Source of the DNA: Polyporus tsugae
Taxonomy: Eukaryota > Basidiomycota > Agaricomycetes > Polyporales > Polyporaceae
Assembly (NCBI GenBank): GCA_024305745.1
Contig: JAHRBS010000001.1
Coordinates: forward strand, 806,001-870,000
Direction of reading: 5' to 3'
Length of the DNA stretch: 64,000 bases
Part shown: positions 45,608 to 56,842 of the stretch, in pieces
Layout of the letters: each line of letters starts with the position of its first letter
Position numbering within the stretch: position 1 is the stretch's first letter
Notes under the pieces: model-generated
Seen by the model: only the letters and a program-made list of their open reading frames with translations
Database searches by the model: none
Told to the model about the DNA's origin: nothing
Program-made: the position numbers and the translations under genes

Positions 45608-47505
45608 ATGGCCAGCCTCGATCACCCGAGCACGCTCAAGCCCGCCCAGGTCGCAGTCGCGATGATTGAGAGCGGAGTCGCGAAGCACCGCACGCGCGCA
45701 GATCTCGTGTTCTTCAAAGCGGTATGTTCTTCATTTTCCGTCCCCCCGCGCCATCACGAATGGAGCCACTGAAAATGGCTCCCGGGCTCCGTCAGGTCGC
45801 GGCAGGAGTAATGCTATCCTTCGGAGGTCTGCTCTCAGAGATTGTCGGTGGGGGTTCCGGCGGGATCAACACCTCCAACCCCGGCCTCGTCAAATTCATC
45901 TCAGGAGCCGTCTTCCCCGTCGGCCTCATCATGTGCGTTGCGATCAACCATCCCCCGCCCCCGTCACCCCGAACATTGGTGCACCGCTATGATCTACCTT
46001 CCATCTTGCCCCCGTGACGTTTGGTTATCATGCACCTTTACCGAACGGCGCATGATACTGATGTATAGCCGGAGGGTCCGAACGTTGATATGGGGGTGGC
46101 TGACGGGCTTTGTTGAACAGGATCGTATTGCAAGGACAGGAGCTCCTGACGAGCAACATGATGGTCGGTGCTACGAATTGTCAATCTCCGTTGCCAGGTG
46201 ATGCTGACTGGTTCTCTGGTCGCTCTCCGTCGCGGGAAGATCTTCCCGATGGCGTGCATCAAAGGCGCCTTGCCGTGGTGGAGCCTGCCTTACAACTGGC
46301 TCATCGGTGCGCCGCTGCTCGTGCCCTGTGCTGATGGACGTCGGGGATGCTGACAGCTATCCGGGCGCAGTGACGTTCGGGAATCTATGCGGGAGCCTGT
46401 TCTTCGCTGCCGTGCTTGTCAAGTGTATGTCGGATAGGGGACTGGGCGTGCTTCTGAGGCTGATTGCTGTGGTTATGGCAGATACGGGTGTTATCTCCAC
46501 CGCGCCCTACGACGCCTACGCCGTCTCCTTTGCCCTGTCCGTACCTCATTCGCCTTCCTCAACCTGCACAACCCCCCCCACGCCCCCCGTTTCAGCCACA
46601 TATCGCTGACACTTGGTGTTTCACAGGCACAAGGCGGCTGACCCGGAATGGCACCAGATATTCTTGCGCGGCATCGCTTGCAACTGGCTCGTCTGCGTCG
46701 CAGTTTGGGTAAGCCGTCTCCCATGAAATTCGCCATCTTTCTTTGCGGGGCTGACTGCGGCACTTTCTCGCATCAACGCAGCAAGCGGCAGGGGCACGTG
46801 AGACGCTATCCAAGGTAAGGTTTGAACTTTGTCTATTTCCTCAGCGTCCCCATGGCCGGTAGAGTTTGATTTCTCGGTCGCTGACCCTTCTCTGCTCCAA
46901 AGATCGTGGCGATATGGATCCCGATTATGGTATGTCCGACATACCGGCTCGACCTCTGACGTATAGTCGTGGTTAGAACGCTGACGGATCGCTCTGGCGC
47001 GCTATGTAGATTTTCGTGACATGCGGATACGACCATGGTGAGCATCCCAGTCCGCGACGTGCCTTGCGCAAGACTGACATGGAGTGACAGTGGTGGCAAA
47101 CATGTTCTCGGTTCCCCTCGGAATCCTCTTTGGCGCACCTGTAAGCCAGAGCCCTTCCCCGAGATGCCCGTTCGCAGCTGACCTTCCATTCAAACAGCTC
47201 ACGGTCGCGGAGTATATCCGCAAGTGCGTGACACTACGCCGCCCTTCGCCATCACAGGATGCGCCACTGACAGTTTTCTTCACGCCCTCCTACCCCCTCC
47301 CGCCTCCAGGTCTCTCATCGCAGCGTATCTCGGCAACATCGTCGGCGCCCTGCTCGTCGCCCTCCCCGCGCTCTACTTCTATACCCCAGACTACAAGGCG
47401 GGCGGGCTCCTGGCCGCAGAGGCCGGCCAGGCGATCAACCACAACGACCATCGTAGCTCAGCGGAGACGCCTACCTCGGAAATCTGCGACAAGCGATTGC
47501 AGTAG
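45608..47505 (+). CDS. Formate/nitrite transporter (FNT family)
   Basis: Thirteen exons: 45608-45721, 45796-45932, 46121-46163, 46198-46306, 46371-46424, 46482-46536, 46627-46708, 46782-46814, 46903-46929, 47010-47037, 47091-47140, 47198-47223, 47310-47505 (317 aa, normal for the family). Several exons are only 26-55 nt; all phases join. FNT landmarks: VMLSFGGLLSEIVGGGS, GQELLTSNMMVMLTG, GNLCGSLFFAAVLV, GIACNWLVCVAVW and the C-terminal GYDHVVANMFSVPLGI with the central His of the pore. Six membrane segments are expected, forming a pentameric anion/proton channel for formate, nitrite or lactate. The C-terminal tail is polar and cytosolic. No nitrate-assimilation genes are adjacent, so the substrate is open. 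Confidence 0.88.
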
Positions 47506-47845
47506 ACCCTGTGGAGGCTCGTGAGGACACCCAGTGGTGATTCTTGTTTGAAAGAAGTTTGAATAGGAAGTACTCCATCGCCAAACTACGTGTACGATTC
47601 TTGTGTGTTCTACTACGACCTGTTTTATATCTGATTTCGACCCAACTCGATCTAAGTATAGCCTACAGTTCTTTTTCGTGCATAACATTTTGACCCAGTA
47701 GAGTTTGCGTTGCATAACCATAGCGGCTGCAAGAAGGTAATATGGACTAGTGTTCTCATTGCCGCAATATCGACCCGAATATGAAAAAAAAAAACTCTAC
47801 ACTTTGAACGGGCGCTAGTGTTACCTTTTTTGGATGAACGCCGGG

Positions 47846-48311
47846 TACACACCCATTTTGCGATTTTGTCCGTCGAGGCCGCTGGCGCAGGTCCCGCACA
47901 CCTCCTGCCGGGGCACCACGCACCACACCCGGTGCGTCCGCAGGACGTCCGTCCTTTTCGTCCAGATCTCAACAGACGTCCGCAAGGCGCTTCTGAGAAG
48001 CTAGCGTCAAAACCATCAAAAACAGAATTGCCCCCTCAAATGCAGGTTTCTCGGAGACGCAAAATACAGAGCCTCGCTCGCATTGTACCACGATATTTAT
48101 ATCGACTGTCCTTCTCCCGGAAAGCGGGATGGAAGGGGTTGAAAGCCCGTAAATGGGCTTTGGGGCATGCGATCACGTGCACGGACACGTCCTGATGGAG
48201 CTCGGAGGATATCTGCTGCGGGGAGGTCCGCCGGATGTTATCACGGAGGTCTGTTTGAGATCTGGTCAAAAAGGACGTCCGCGGACATTATCAACATTAA
48301 TTGGGTGTGTA
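47846..48311. mobile_element. 466-bp non-coding element with inverted terminal repeats
   Basis: The ends are perfect 10-bp inverted repeats, TACACACCCA (47846-47855) and TGGGTGTGTA (48302-48311). Internal sequence continues the inverted symmetry with gaps: GTCCAGATCTCAACAGAC on the left side answers GTCTGTTTGAGATCTGG on the right, next to GGACGTCC in both arms. Both ends begin or finish with TA, compatible with a TA target. No transposase frame is present, so a MITE or internally deleted DNA transposon is the likely nature. Confidence 0.55.
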
Positions 48312-49124
48312 GTATCCACTGGTGAGTGCGCTTATAGTACTCAAAGTGCCTCTGATTTCTAATATTTTCAATTTCCTTGTATCTAATTTGATAACCTTAG
48401 CAGATAGGAGGTGGGAGTCCCAAAATGGGAATTGAAGCGCCGAATGGCAGAGCGCTTATCCGCTTCGAATCCGTAACTGGCAAGAAAGCTTTAGAAATGT
48501 ACAATGTTTCCAAAACCCTTCCTACCGGTGTTCGGGGAAGTAATCACCGTGGTACAGCCATGTACCAAACCGTATTCTCCGCAGCCATAGTGGCATTGGC
48601 ACACAAAGGCATCGACTCGGAAGCCTTTCTCTGTATGGGAATTGATTGCCAGTGTTCCTTTCGTGAAACGACTAACGACCGCTGCACTGAAGTGAGGCAA
48701 GGCATCCCGAGGAAGCGGCTGATATTTCGGGAGGAGTAGCTATAGGATGGCGCATGCAATGGCCACCGGTGTGAGTGGATGTTTGGGATGGGCTATGATG
48801 ACCCGAGTGTGGAGGGAGCCGCATTCCCGAAACCTAAGGAGCCGGAATGAGGTACGCGTGGAAGTGGAAAGCGGAAGCTTTAGATACTGATACGACCGCG
48901 CAACGGCTGTGGCGTTCCGACGTGACTGCCCCCACCACGGCTGCACGACGCCCCAATGATCGTCGTCAGTCTGCCGTATAGTCTTTCTTACAATTAGTGA
49001 CTCAATTAACTTTCCTCGGGGCGTGATGTGCACCAAATCCAGCCCTAAAACAGCCGCTGTTAGTGTTTCCACTAGCTCGCTTTGGCCTCATGAGAAGACA
49101 ACGTTTGGTCTGTGTTGCGAATGG

Positions 49125-49152
49125 TACCGAGCTCATGATACCGAGCTCATGA
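49125..49152. repeat. 14-bp tandem duplication
   Basis: TACCGAGCTCATGA occurs twice head to tail, followed by the first five bases of a third copy. It lies in the gene-poor tract. Confidence 0.8.
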
Positions 49153-52100
49153 TACCGCGGCATTAATATCGGGGAGATGCTCTGCTTGAACAGCGTTTTC
49201 TGCCGACCGCATGCCGGTCGCTTCCTCGCCCCTTTGGTACTGCAGCGGAGCAGCCTTCCCTCCGTCTCATTGGTGATCGATTCCAGCCCCGTGGAGGTCA
49301 TTCAACAAGCCAGAGTCGATTCGCATTCCCCCGCCATGACAAGCCCAGGGAGTGCCCGGTATGACCGATGTCGATTGTTAGATCGTGCGGGGGCGTAGGG
49401 GGGCGTGCAAAGGTATGGCCGGACGGCGGTTTCCAGCGATCGCGCGGTGTTTCTCTGGGGCACAGAATGGAAGTCTGTCGTCCGAGACGAGAAACAAGCG
49501 TCAGAGTCGTGAACGGCCCAGTCTGTCATATGACGATCGCATGAGTGAGTCCGCTGGCCGCTGGCAGAAGATCGCAGCTCACTTCGCCGTGCGCACTTCG
49601 AGTGAGTTTAAGCTTCCGGAAGCTTGGTGTCCAATCCGGGAAGAGCAGCCACCTTGTCCAAGGATGTCAGCGGCCACCCCCATTGTGCTCCGCCAGCACA
49701 AAGAGCGCGCGTAAAAGGCCCGGATGCCGTGAGCCATTGCAGCGCCAAGTCGTTGGAACCATGGGAAGCACAGAAGGGGAGGGGCACAAAAAACGGGTTC
49801 GGCAATCGGATGAACGGATGTGCGCTCAGACACCAACCGAAAACGAGGTCGGATCCTGGAACAACGCCCGGTATGAGCTTCTCCTACGTCAGCATCGTCT
49901 GTGCACTGGATGGGCGTGCAGCTCACAGAACTCGGATCGCGGCGGGTGGTCATAGGTGACCTCACCACCATGCACATGAGCCCTTCCGACGGTGCTCCGG
50001 AGTCCAAACACCCTGCGCCGGTGACCATGCTGCCCGAGTGCTTAGTCTCAGCTTTGGAAGATGATGTGCCCGTCCAACAGCCCGGCTCATCGATTTCTCC
50101 TTCGCGGACGTGCTTGTTCCTCATGGCGAAGATGATTGGAAATTGAGAGGAGCGGACGCGAGCCTCGGCATCAAGGTGACCGACAGTCCACATCGATCTT
50201 GGGCTCGAGTAATGGGCGCATTGATGGGGTGTAAGATCCGGTAGAGATCATTGCCTTTCAGGGCGTTATGTGGTTCGCCGAGGACGGACAGTACTAGTGC
50301 GTTCGAAGACTATCGCGAAGACCGTGCATGTCAAATAAAGTAACCGCAGCCACTACATGATCGTCAGAGTGAGTTCAACTCCGACATCGGAAGAACCTCT
50401 GCGGCGCCGGAAGCTATCGTGCAGCACGCAAAGCGTTTCCAAGTCCCCAGCTCCGCAATGAAAATACGGTTCTGAGTATATGCGTGTGGTTCCCAAACGT
50501 AGAAGAGGTAAGCCAGTAACAGGCTGCGCGATTTTGAAACCACCAGCAAGGGCATGGGCAGTATGACACCGTCCCGGAACAAACATCCGTTCATCGCAAG
50601 CGCAAGCACGTACCACGTACCGAGATTCCCGCTCTGCGTGACACCCTTCCATCGGCCCTCCGTTGTGACGGCACGATTGCCCCAGAGTGGCGCGTCTATG
50701 TCTTCATCGATGCTGGACTCCGCGCCCTCTTCTCTATCGCCGCTTGCCGGGTCAAGCAACCTTCTCACGCGACCTGAACATGCGTTTGCGGGGCTCCAGG
50801 AACGGTAAAAAAAATCTGCGTTGGGTATGTCACCTGGCATCAGAGACGTAAGAGTCAGAGCGCGTTATTGAGCGACACTGATAAGGAATGCAGCGACAAT
50901 TCGCGCTCAACCACACGCAGAGAGTCCGAGCAAGGTGTATCCCAGAGGTATAAAAAAAAAGAAAAAAAACCCTCGCCGCGCGTGAGATAACGCACCATGT
51001 ACATAGCCGCACCTGCAGAACGCGGGGATTAGGGTGACTAGGGGTAAAGTGGCGACTGCGTGAATGAGATCAAGGTTAGCCTCTAGACGGTCTAAGGTCG
51101 AGGTGCTCACCCTTACGGCCGTTCCTACGAGAGGTGGATATTGAGGGCGTCATCGCATATGTCGACGGGTCATCTCGGGGTGGCTGAGCAGGTGCTTTAA
51201 GGGTGTTTGACATGTTGGCTTCTCGGTTCGTATAGCTGTTCACGCGGGAGAAGAGAATTTCGTGGAACACCATCGGTCCGCCTGCATCGACGGCTAGTAC
51301 AAAGTCATTCAGGCTGTTTGCTCTGTACGCGCATAGACGCGGTATTGGCCGCAGCTATCGACCGGCAAGAACAACACGATTGGAGCTCTGAACAGGTGGA
51401 AAGCGACGACTCGGACTCACCTTTGCGGCAGTAATTGTGCTCATTCCTCTCACGGAAATCCCCAATGCGCGGAACAGATCCGTTCCAACCCGATGCGTGA
51501 GCCTGCATGTGGAGACACATGACCCTACGAGAAACTGATGTGGACGGACGCATGTAGAACTCACCAACGAGGTCGCTGTCCGATATTTCCCCCCTCTCCA
51601 CGAGGCGTTGAAGTTGGAACCTTCGGATATCCGTCGATCCACTAGTGGCCGCATGTGTCTGTCCCATGACGAGCAATGACCCGGTCGGTGAAATGAGATC
51701 CATAATCAGGAAGGTCGACGTGAGGCCAAAGACGCTAGGACGAGAAACGCAAGAAGGTTCCGATTCCGAGTTCGAAGGCTGTGGATTGAGAAACGACGCT
51801 AGGTGTTACGTCCGCAGCTAGAGGCAATTATTAGAGCGAGTTGGTAATGAGAACCCGAAAACAAATATCAGCGAAGTACCCAGGGAGAGAGGTTGGCAAC
51901 AGACGTCAGGGGCACGTCTCAAACACGCGCGGCTACCGCTCGGAGTTGGTAAAATTGGCGGAGTGCAGTGTCTTGCCCGCTCCGCCCACGCTGCAGTTTC
52001 GCCCCGTTCCATCGCCCCGGTCCGCACTGGCACTGGGAGAAACAGCCTCACGGTCAATTCTCCAAGACCACGGCTCAGAACGCTGCATGCTTCCGATGCT

Positions 52101-52654
52101 TGTTTCGAAACCTTGCGACTAATCTGGCCTAACTTGGGTTCTTGGACGTCGTGTGGCCCCTCTGCGTCTCGACCACACCCACCCTAATACCTATCCCCGA
52201 TATCGATGGCACCTGTGACCACTGCGGGGCGAAATTTTGGCAAGGTGGCTCAATGGTGAGCCGGAGTACGGCATTTAGCGCACCCCAAAGAGTTGAAGCC
52301 TCAGCCTGGCGGAAGGATGATCATGTGGAGACAAAGGAGACACAATGAACGAGTGCGCACGGTACGCTAGGTTTTCTGACCGCACCTGCATGTATGGCGC
52401 CACTCATCCCAACCGACGTGCCAACCAGCTTAACTAACCTCGTTGAGAATCACCGGAAGAACTCGTGTTTGCATTTATCCTCTCCGAGGGGCTATCTTAT
52501 CCAAGGAGTGAGCATCGTAGCCCCATTTGCGGCACCGTCAATCCCATTCTAGATGGACGGAGTCACTGATGGGAACGTAGAGAATCGATAAACTCGGCAC
52601 GCACCTACGGGGACGAGGCAACGCAGGGTGGGCGTCCTTGGACGCCATGTCCCC

Positions 52655-52662
52655 TATAAAAG
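52655..52662 (+). promoter_or_regulatory. TATA box without an evident gene
   Basis: TATAAAAG is followed by a C/T-rich stretch and, 113 bp after it, an ATG (52775) with 20 codons up to a GTGCGT splice donor at 52835. This is the layout of a real 5' end, but no continuation was found. Confidence 0.4.
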
Positions 52663-54526
52663 CACGGGTTGCTTGACCTCTCGTCCCCTCATCATCCCAA
52701 CCCTCACCTCCTCCTCTCGCCCCACTCTTCCTCTTCCCCAGCCCCAACGCGTCCGGGCCAGTCAGAGGCCAGCAATGCAACCTTCCCCTCTCCAGGGTCT
52801 CGATGCTTGGTCACAGGACCTCCTTTTGATATTGGTGCGTCCACAGGTTCTATCCAGTTTTGTAGGTCGCGTATCTAGGTCAGTAAGGGTCAGGACGTAA
52901 GTTTACGGAAGCTCTAGCGCTACGTCTGTATGGGCTCGGCTGTTGGTGCCTTGGTCTGGCCTCCCGTCCTCATATGTACTCGGATGTAAACCCTGCGGCA
53001 CGGGCATCCATCCCGGTACATACCATGAGAATGGAAGAGCCCAGACCATGGTATGACCATCCGAGAGGTACAGCGTAGCTTAACCAAATATCATGACGTA
53101 CTTAATGGACCCATGGGGGTTCATGAATGCGTAATACTGAAAAACGGGCTATGTGCTGCATGAATCGGTGCCTATATGCGCATATTTTATGGGCGCCATG
53201 CACTGACGATTCGCGAAGCACGAACCTTTATTTTTCAGCGCTTCACATATCCCTGGAGCATGGGTGCACGCAGCGCACGCGATCGAGCTTGAGCGGGTTT
53301 CAGGGTGGTTCTTCAGAAACTCACTCACCATGCACTGAGACAGGTACCCCTATCCCCTACCCATGCAGAGTGGGCCTTTGCGCTCGTGGTCGGTGGCTGA
53401 GGTTCCGTCGACGTGGTGTGGGAGGGTAGACGAGAAGCAGGTGCAGGCGCCGCCTTATGCGACGGGAGCGTAGTAGAGTTTGTACGTAAATTGGCTCTTC
53501 AGTGCGACCAATCTCTCGGTTCTCCCCCACTCATATCGGACAGCATTTTCCTCTGTCGTCGTCGCCCATCCATCGCTGCAATCGGTCATCCATCTAGGAC
53601 CCTTACTTCTATCTTCTTGCAGCGCCTTTTGTCGCCGTATGCGTGGGTCTCTTGTTACGGTTTCCAGCCGTTTCCCCGTGGCCTAACCATCGACGGCGAG
53701 GTAGAGTACGCCTCTTCAGGCCCGCGAGTGGGAGGAATGGGTAGAGACGTCGAGGAGAGGTGCGATCCGGGGTCTCCGCAAAGCTAGTGTTCGCAGGTGT
53801 TGCGGAGCTTTGCACCTCTGCCATGAAAGGTATGAGCGTTCGCCCATACGTATCGGCCTGCAGGTGTTGCTGATAAGATACAGGGCTCGAATCCCTCACC
53901 GCCCTGCACGACGCTATTGCATGGCCCGTGCTTATCCGTTTGGTCGGGATAGGAAGACGAAGACGTTGGATTGCCCCCGCGCGGACGCTCATTTTGATCT
54001 AACATGGTCGCTTCCGCCTCCTCACCTCCAAAGAGCGACGGATGTTTTGTGCCTGCAGCCTGCCTAACTGAGGATCGTCGAGACGGAGGAAAAGGAGACC
54101 CTTGACAACCAGCTCGTACGTGCGCACAGACCATCCTCATTGTATGTCACATAAGCATGCGCGACAGAAATTCATCTCGCGGAAAAGACAAAACCTATGT
54201 AGTAAGCTTTATGATGGTTATGAGACGGGTTATGCATCCTAGGTGAAAAGCTACGGGCGTGCAGTCGATCCTCCGGGAGCCCAGCGAAGTCGGATTTCAC
54301 TCGCACTTGTCCGCACGCATTTCTCCGGTAATAATATGCATTTGTGCGTAGTTCGTCAAGCTCAAAACCTTCAATACATACTCGTACAAGAGGCCTAGAA
54401 CGCATATACCCAGCTTCTGCCAAATTGCGGGCCGCACAAGCGCACCGTTGCCCCTCATTCCCTTTCTTCCTAAGCCAATCGCTTTCCTAACATATCCCAA
54501 CGAACAAGGCCGGGGAAGCCACGAAC

Positions 54527-56083
54527 CTAAGCAGCGGCCTTCCCGCTCAGCTCGCGTTCCAAACGCACGATGTCCTGCGTATGGGGGTGCTCCCACAACG
54601 CAATCGCAGCCTCTGGCTCAATGGGCGGAAGGGGTCTGCGCGTCAGCCCGCCGTAGCCATAGAGCTTCTCGAGCAGCGCCTTCGTGCCGGCGATGCTCGC
54701 TTTGGCAATCGTGAAGTCCGCCCGGGCGACGATGCCCTGCAGGCGCTGCGCCTCTGGCAAAAGTGAAAGATCCTTCGCCGCCGCCTCGGATAGTTCGAAG
54801 AGCTTCTGGATTGCGTACTGTTGAGTTGCGAGGTGTGGCGCGCCGATAGAGCGAAGGCGAAGAGAAGGCCGCGGGAGAAGTCGCAAAGGTCAGTATGCAT
54901 GAAACACAAACTGTGAAAGGGCAAGAGGACGATGGACGTACAGGAGCGACATTGGCGAGGCCTGTGATTGCACCATGCGCGTTCACGTAGGTGGCAGGCA
55001 GCACGAAGTCGATGAATCCTCCCAGGACCAAAAACGGCGCGTCTGGGTTGTGACGCGGGTGTTGTGACGCGAACGACGCCTCCGACACCGTAGAGGCGAT
55101 GCGCGTGAGCTTCCCGACGTTTCCGCATCTGTATGGATTACAAAGCAGCGTGCACCCCACGCGCGAATGGTCAGTTGCAGAATTGATTGCGCAGAACGGC
55201 ATTAGGTACGCACGTGAGCTTGACCCCACACAGATTGGGGCATTCCGTTGCGAGCTCAGTGATAAGGTCCGAGTCAAGGTCAATGCCACCGCATGCCCCA
55301 GGATCTGCCGCCAATGATCCGCATCAGTGTCCGTCTCGAACCCGAGGAGGCGTCGGGGCCTATGGCAGTGACGGGCAGAAAGCTTCGAAGCGGAGGCAAT
55401 GGCAAATAAGGCAACAAACACGGAAGGATGTTTTTGGACAACGAGGCCGACCGGCGAATTGAACGGAAAAGGTGGGAAGGAAAGCGTACAGTTATAGATA
55501 ATGACGGGGATGGGGCTTTTGGCCGCGACCTCCGTCCAGTACGCCTTGAGGGCCTTCCTATTGTTGGCGAGTACACCCGCAAAGTAGCCACTCGCGATAA
55601 CGATGGTGTAGTCCGCGCCTGCCTCCGCGGCCGCCTTGCAGAGCTCGATCGTCTCGCGCGTGGAGCCGGCGCCAGTGCCAGCAACTATTGGCACGAAAAC
55701 CAACCCAGCCTCGTCGAGAGCTTGTCTGGCCGCTTTGATGAGTGTGGCACGTTCACTGTGAGAGAGATGATGAGCTTCGCCCATTGAGCCTGCGAGGAGA
55801 GGCCGGACGCCCGCCTTCGCGAGGCGCAGGATGTGGGCGATGAACGGTGGAATATCTACGAAGAGCCACAGCCGCGCGTTAGCAACTCGGTATTTAGGAT
55901 ATATGAAAGGCGCGCGGGAAACTCACCGAGGTCCTCAGTGTCAGGGAGAAAGAACGTCGGGATGGGTGCCCAGATCCCAGCTGTCAACGGACGGGAGATC
56001 TTGGGAACTCCGTTCGTCCCATTAACGTGCGGCTCATTTGAACCGTCCGGGGCGGGGCCATTGACTTCTGGGGACGGGGACAT
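54527..56083 (-). CDS. Dihydrodipicolinate synthase-like aldolase (DapA superfamily)
   Basis: Five exons: 55927-56083, 55490-55855, 55214-55304, 54942-55128, 54527-54817 (363 aa). The barrel starts LTAGIWAPIPTFF; the substrate loop is GSMGEAHHLS; Tyr173 lies in VIIYNYPG; the Schiff-base lysine is K203 in CGVKLTCGN; then GGFIDFVLP and GAITGLANVAP, with helices to a C-terminal AAA. Fungi make lysine by the aminoadipate route, so this is more likely a pyruvate-linked aldolase such as 4-hydroxy-2-oxoglutarate aldolase than true DHDPS; that is inference. The N-terminal 30 residues are Pro/Asn/Gly-rich and probably disordered. Introns of 185 and 124 bp are longer than the local norm. Nothing nearby reveals a pathway. 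Confidence 0.85.
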
Positions 56084-56842
56084 CGTTGTAGGATAGGGAG
56101 GGCGGTTAGAGGACTTCCGAGGTTGCACAACGGCTCTGGCAGCCTTTTGAGGGGCCAGTTTGGTGGCTGGGCCGCCTCGGACCGCCGGACCGTCCCCGGC
56201 GGGAGTGGGAAGGTCGCGTGCGGCCCGACAAACACTTACACGTCAGGGTCGTGGCCACGTTCTACTTATATCGACTCGCAAAACGGTCGGAACCTGTGTG
56301 CTTGCTCCGTGCTTAAACACTGTTCCTGTTACGCGGGAGCCGCAGCATCGGGTTGCATAGCGCAATGTCGCCAAGGCGGTGCAACGGTCCGCCGGACAAC
56401 AAAACTCAAGAGCTGGTCAGTTTGGTGAGTACGGACAGATAGCAAAGAAGCAACGAACGTACAATATCTCCCACAGTAGCATTCACCCGGACATATACGA
56501 GATGCTATCAGCTAACCGTAAGGTTCAATTTACTTGCGCCTACGACAAATGAGCAAGTGGTGCTATCGCCATCGCGCACGAGACGAGTGTCGCGTGAGGC
56601 TGGACGAGATGTTCCAGCTGCTGCAATGTGTCCCACCTAACGTGATCACGGAGTATATGAGGCCTATGCCGTTAGGTCGTGGTAACGAATATTTTAATAG
56701 ACTTTAGCCGCTGACGTGGTGGTATACCGACAAAGTCCAGACAACACCCACGTACATACCGCCACATGACTGTAGACGAGCACGTCATTGTCAGAAGCCT
56801 TTTCAGTGACATGAAAGCTCACCTAAGAGACAGCTAGATACG
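56084..56842. other. Intergenic, nothing recognised
   Basis: About 760 bp between the 5' end of the aldolase gene and the 3' end of the Spc34 gene, both on the minus strand. No features seen. Confidence 0.5.

Larger units (their letters stand above)
47506..54526. other. 7-kb gene-poor tract
   Basis: No gene here can be supported. It contains a 466-bp inverted-repeat element (47846-48311), a 14-bp tandem duplication (49125-49152), an A-rich run near 50951-50970, a possible decayed multi-exon frame on the minus strand (50.3-52.0 kb) and a core-promoter-like site with a short candidate exon (52655-52834). Open frames are short and scattered on both strands. Confidence 0.55.

Noticed and set aside
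47699..47799. A further inverted-repeat element with TAGAGTTT/AAACTCTA ends
   Set aside because: Only eight bases match, and one arm abuts a poly-A run, so chance is not excluded; kept only as a note on recurring ends.
53860..53930. tRNA-like T-arm (GGGCTCGAATCCCT)
   Set aside because: Neither strand gives a complete cloverleaf: acceptor and anticodon stems do not pair.
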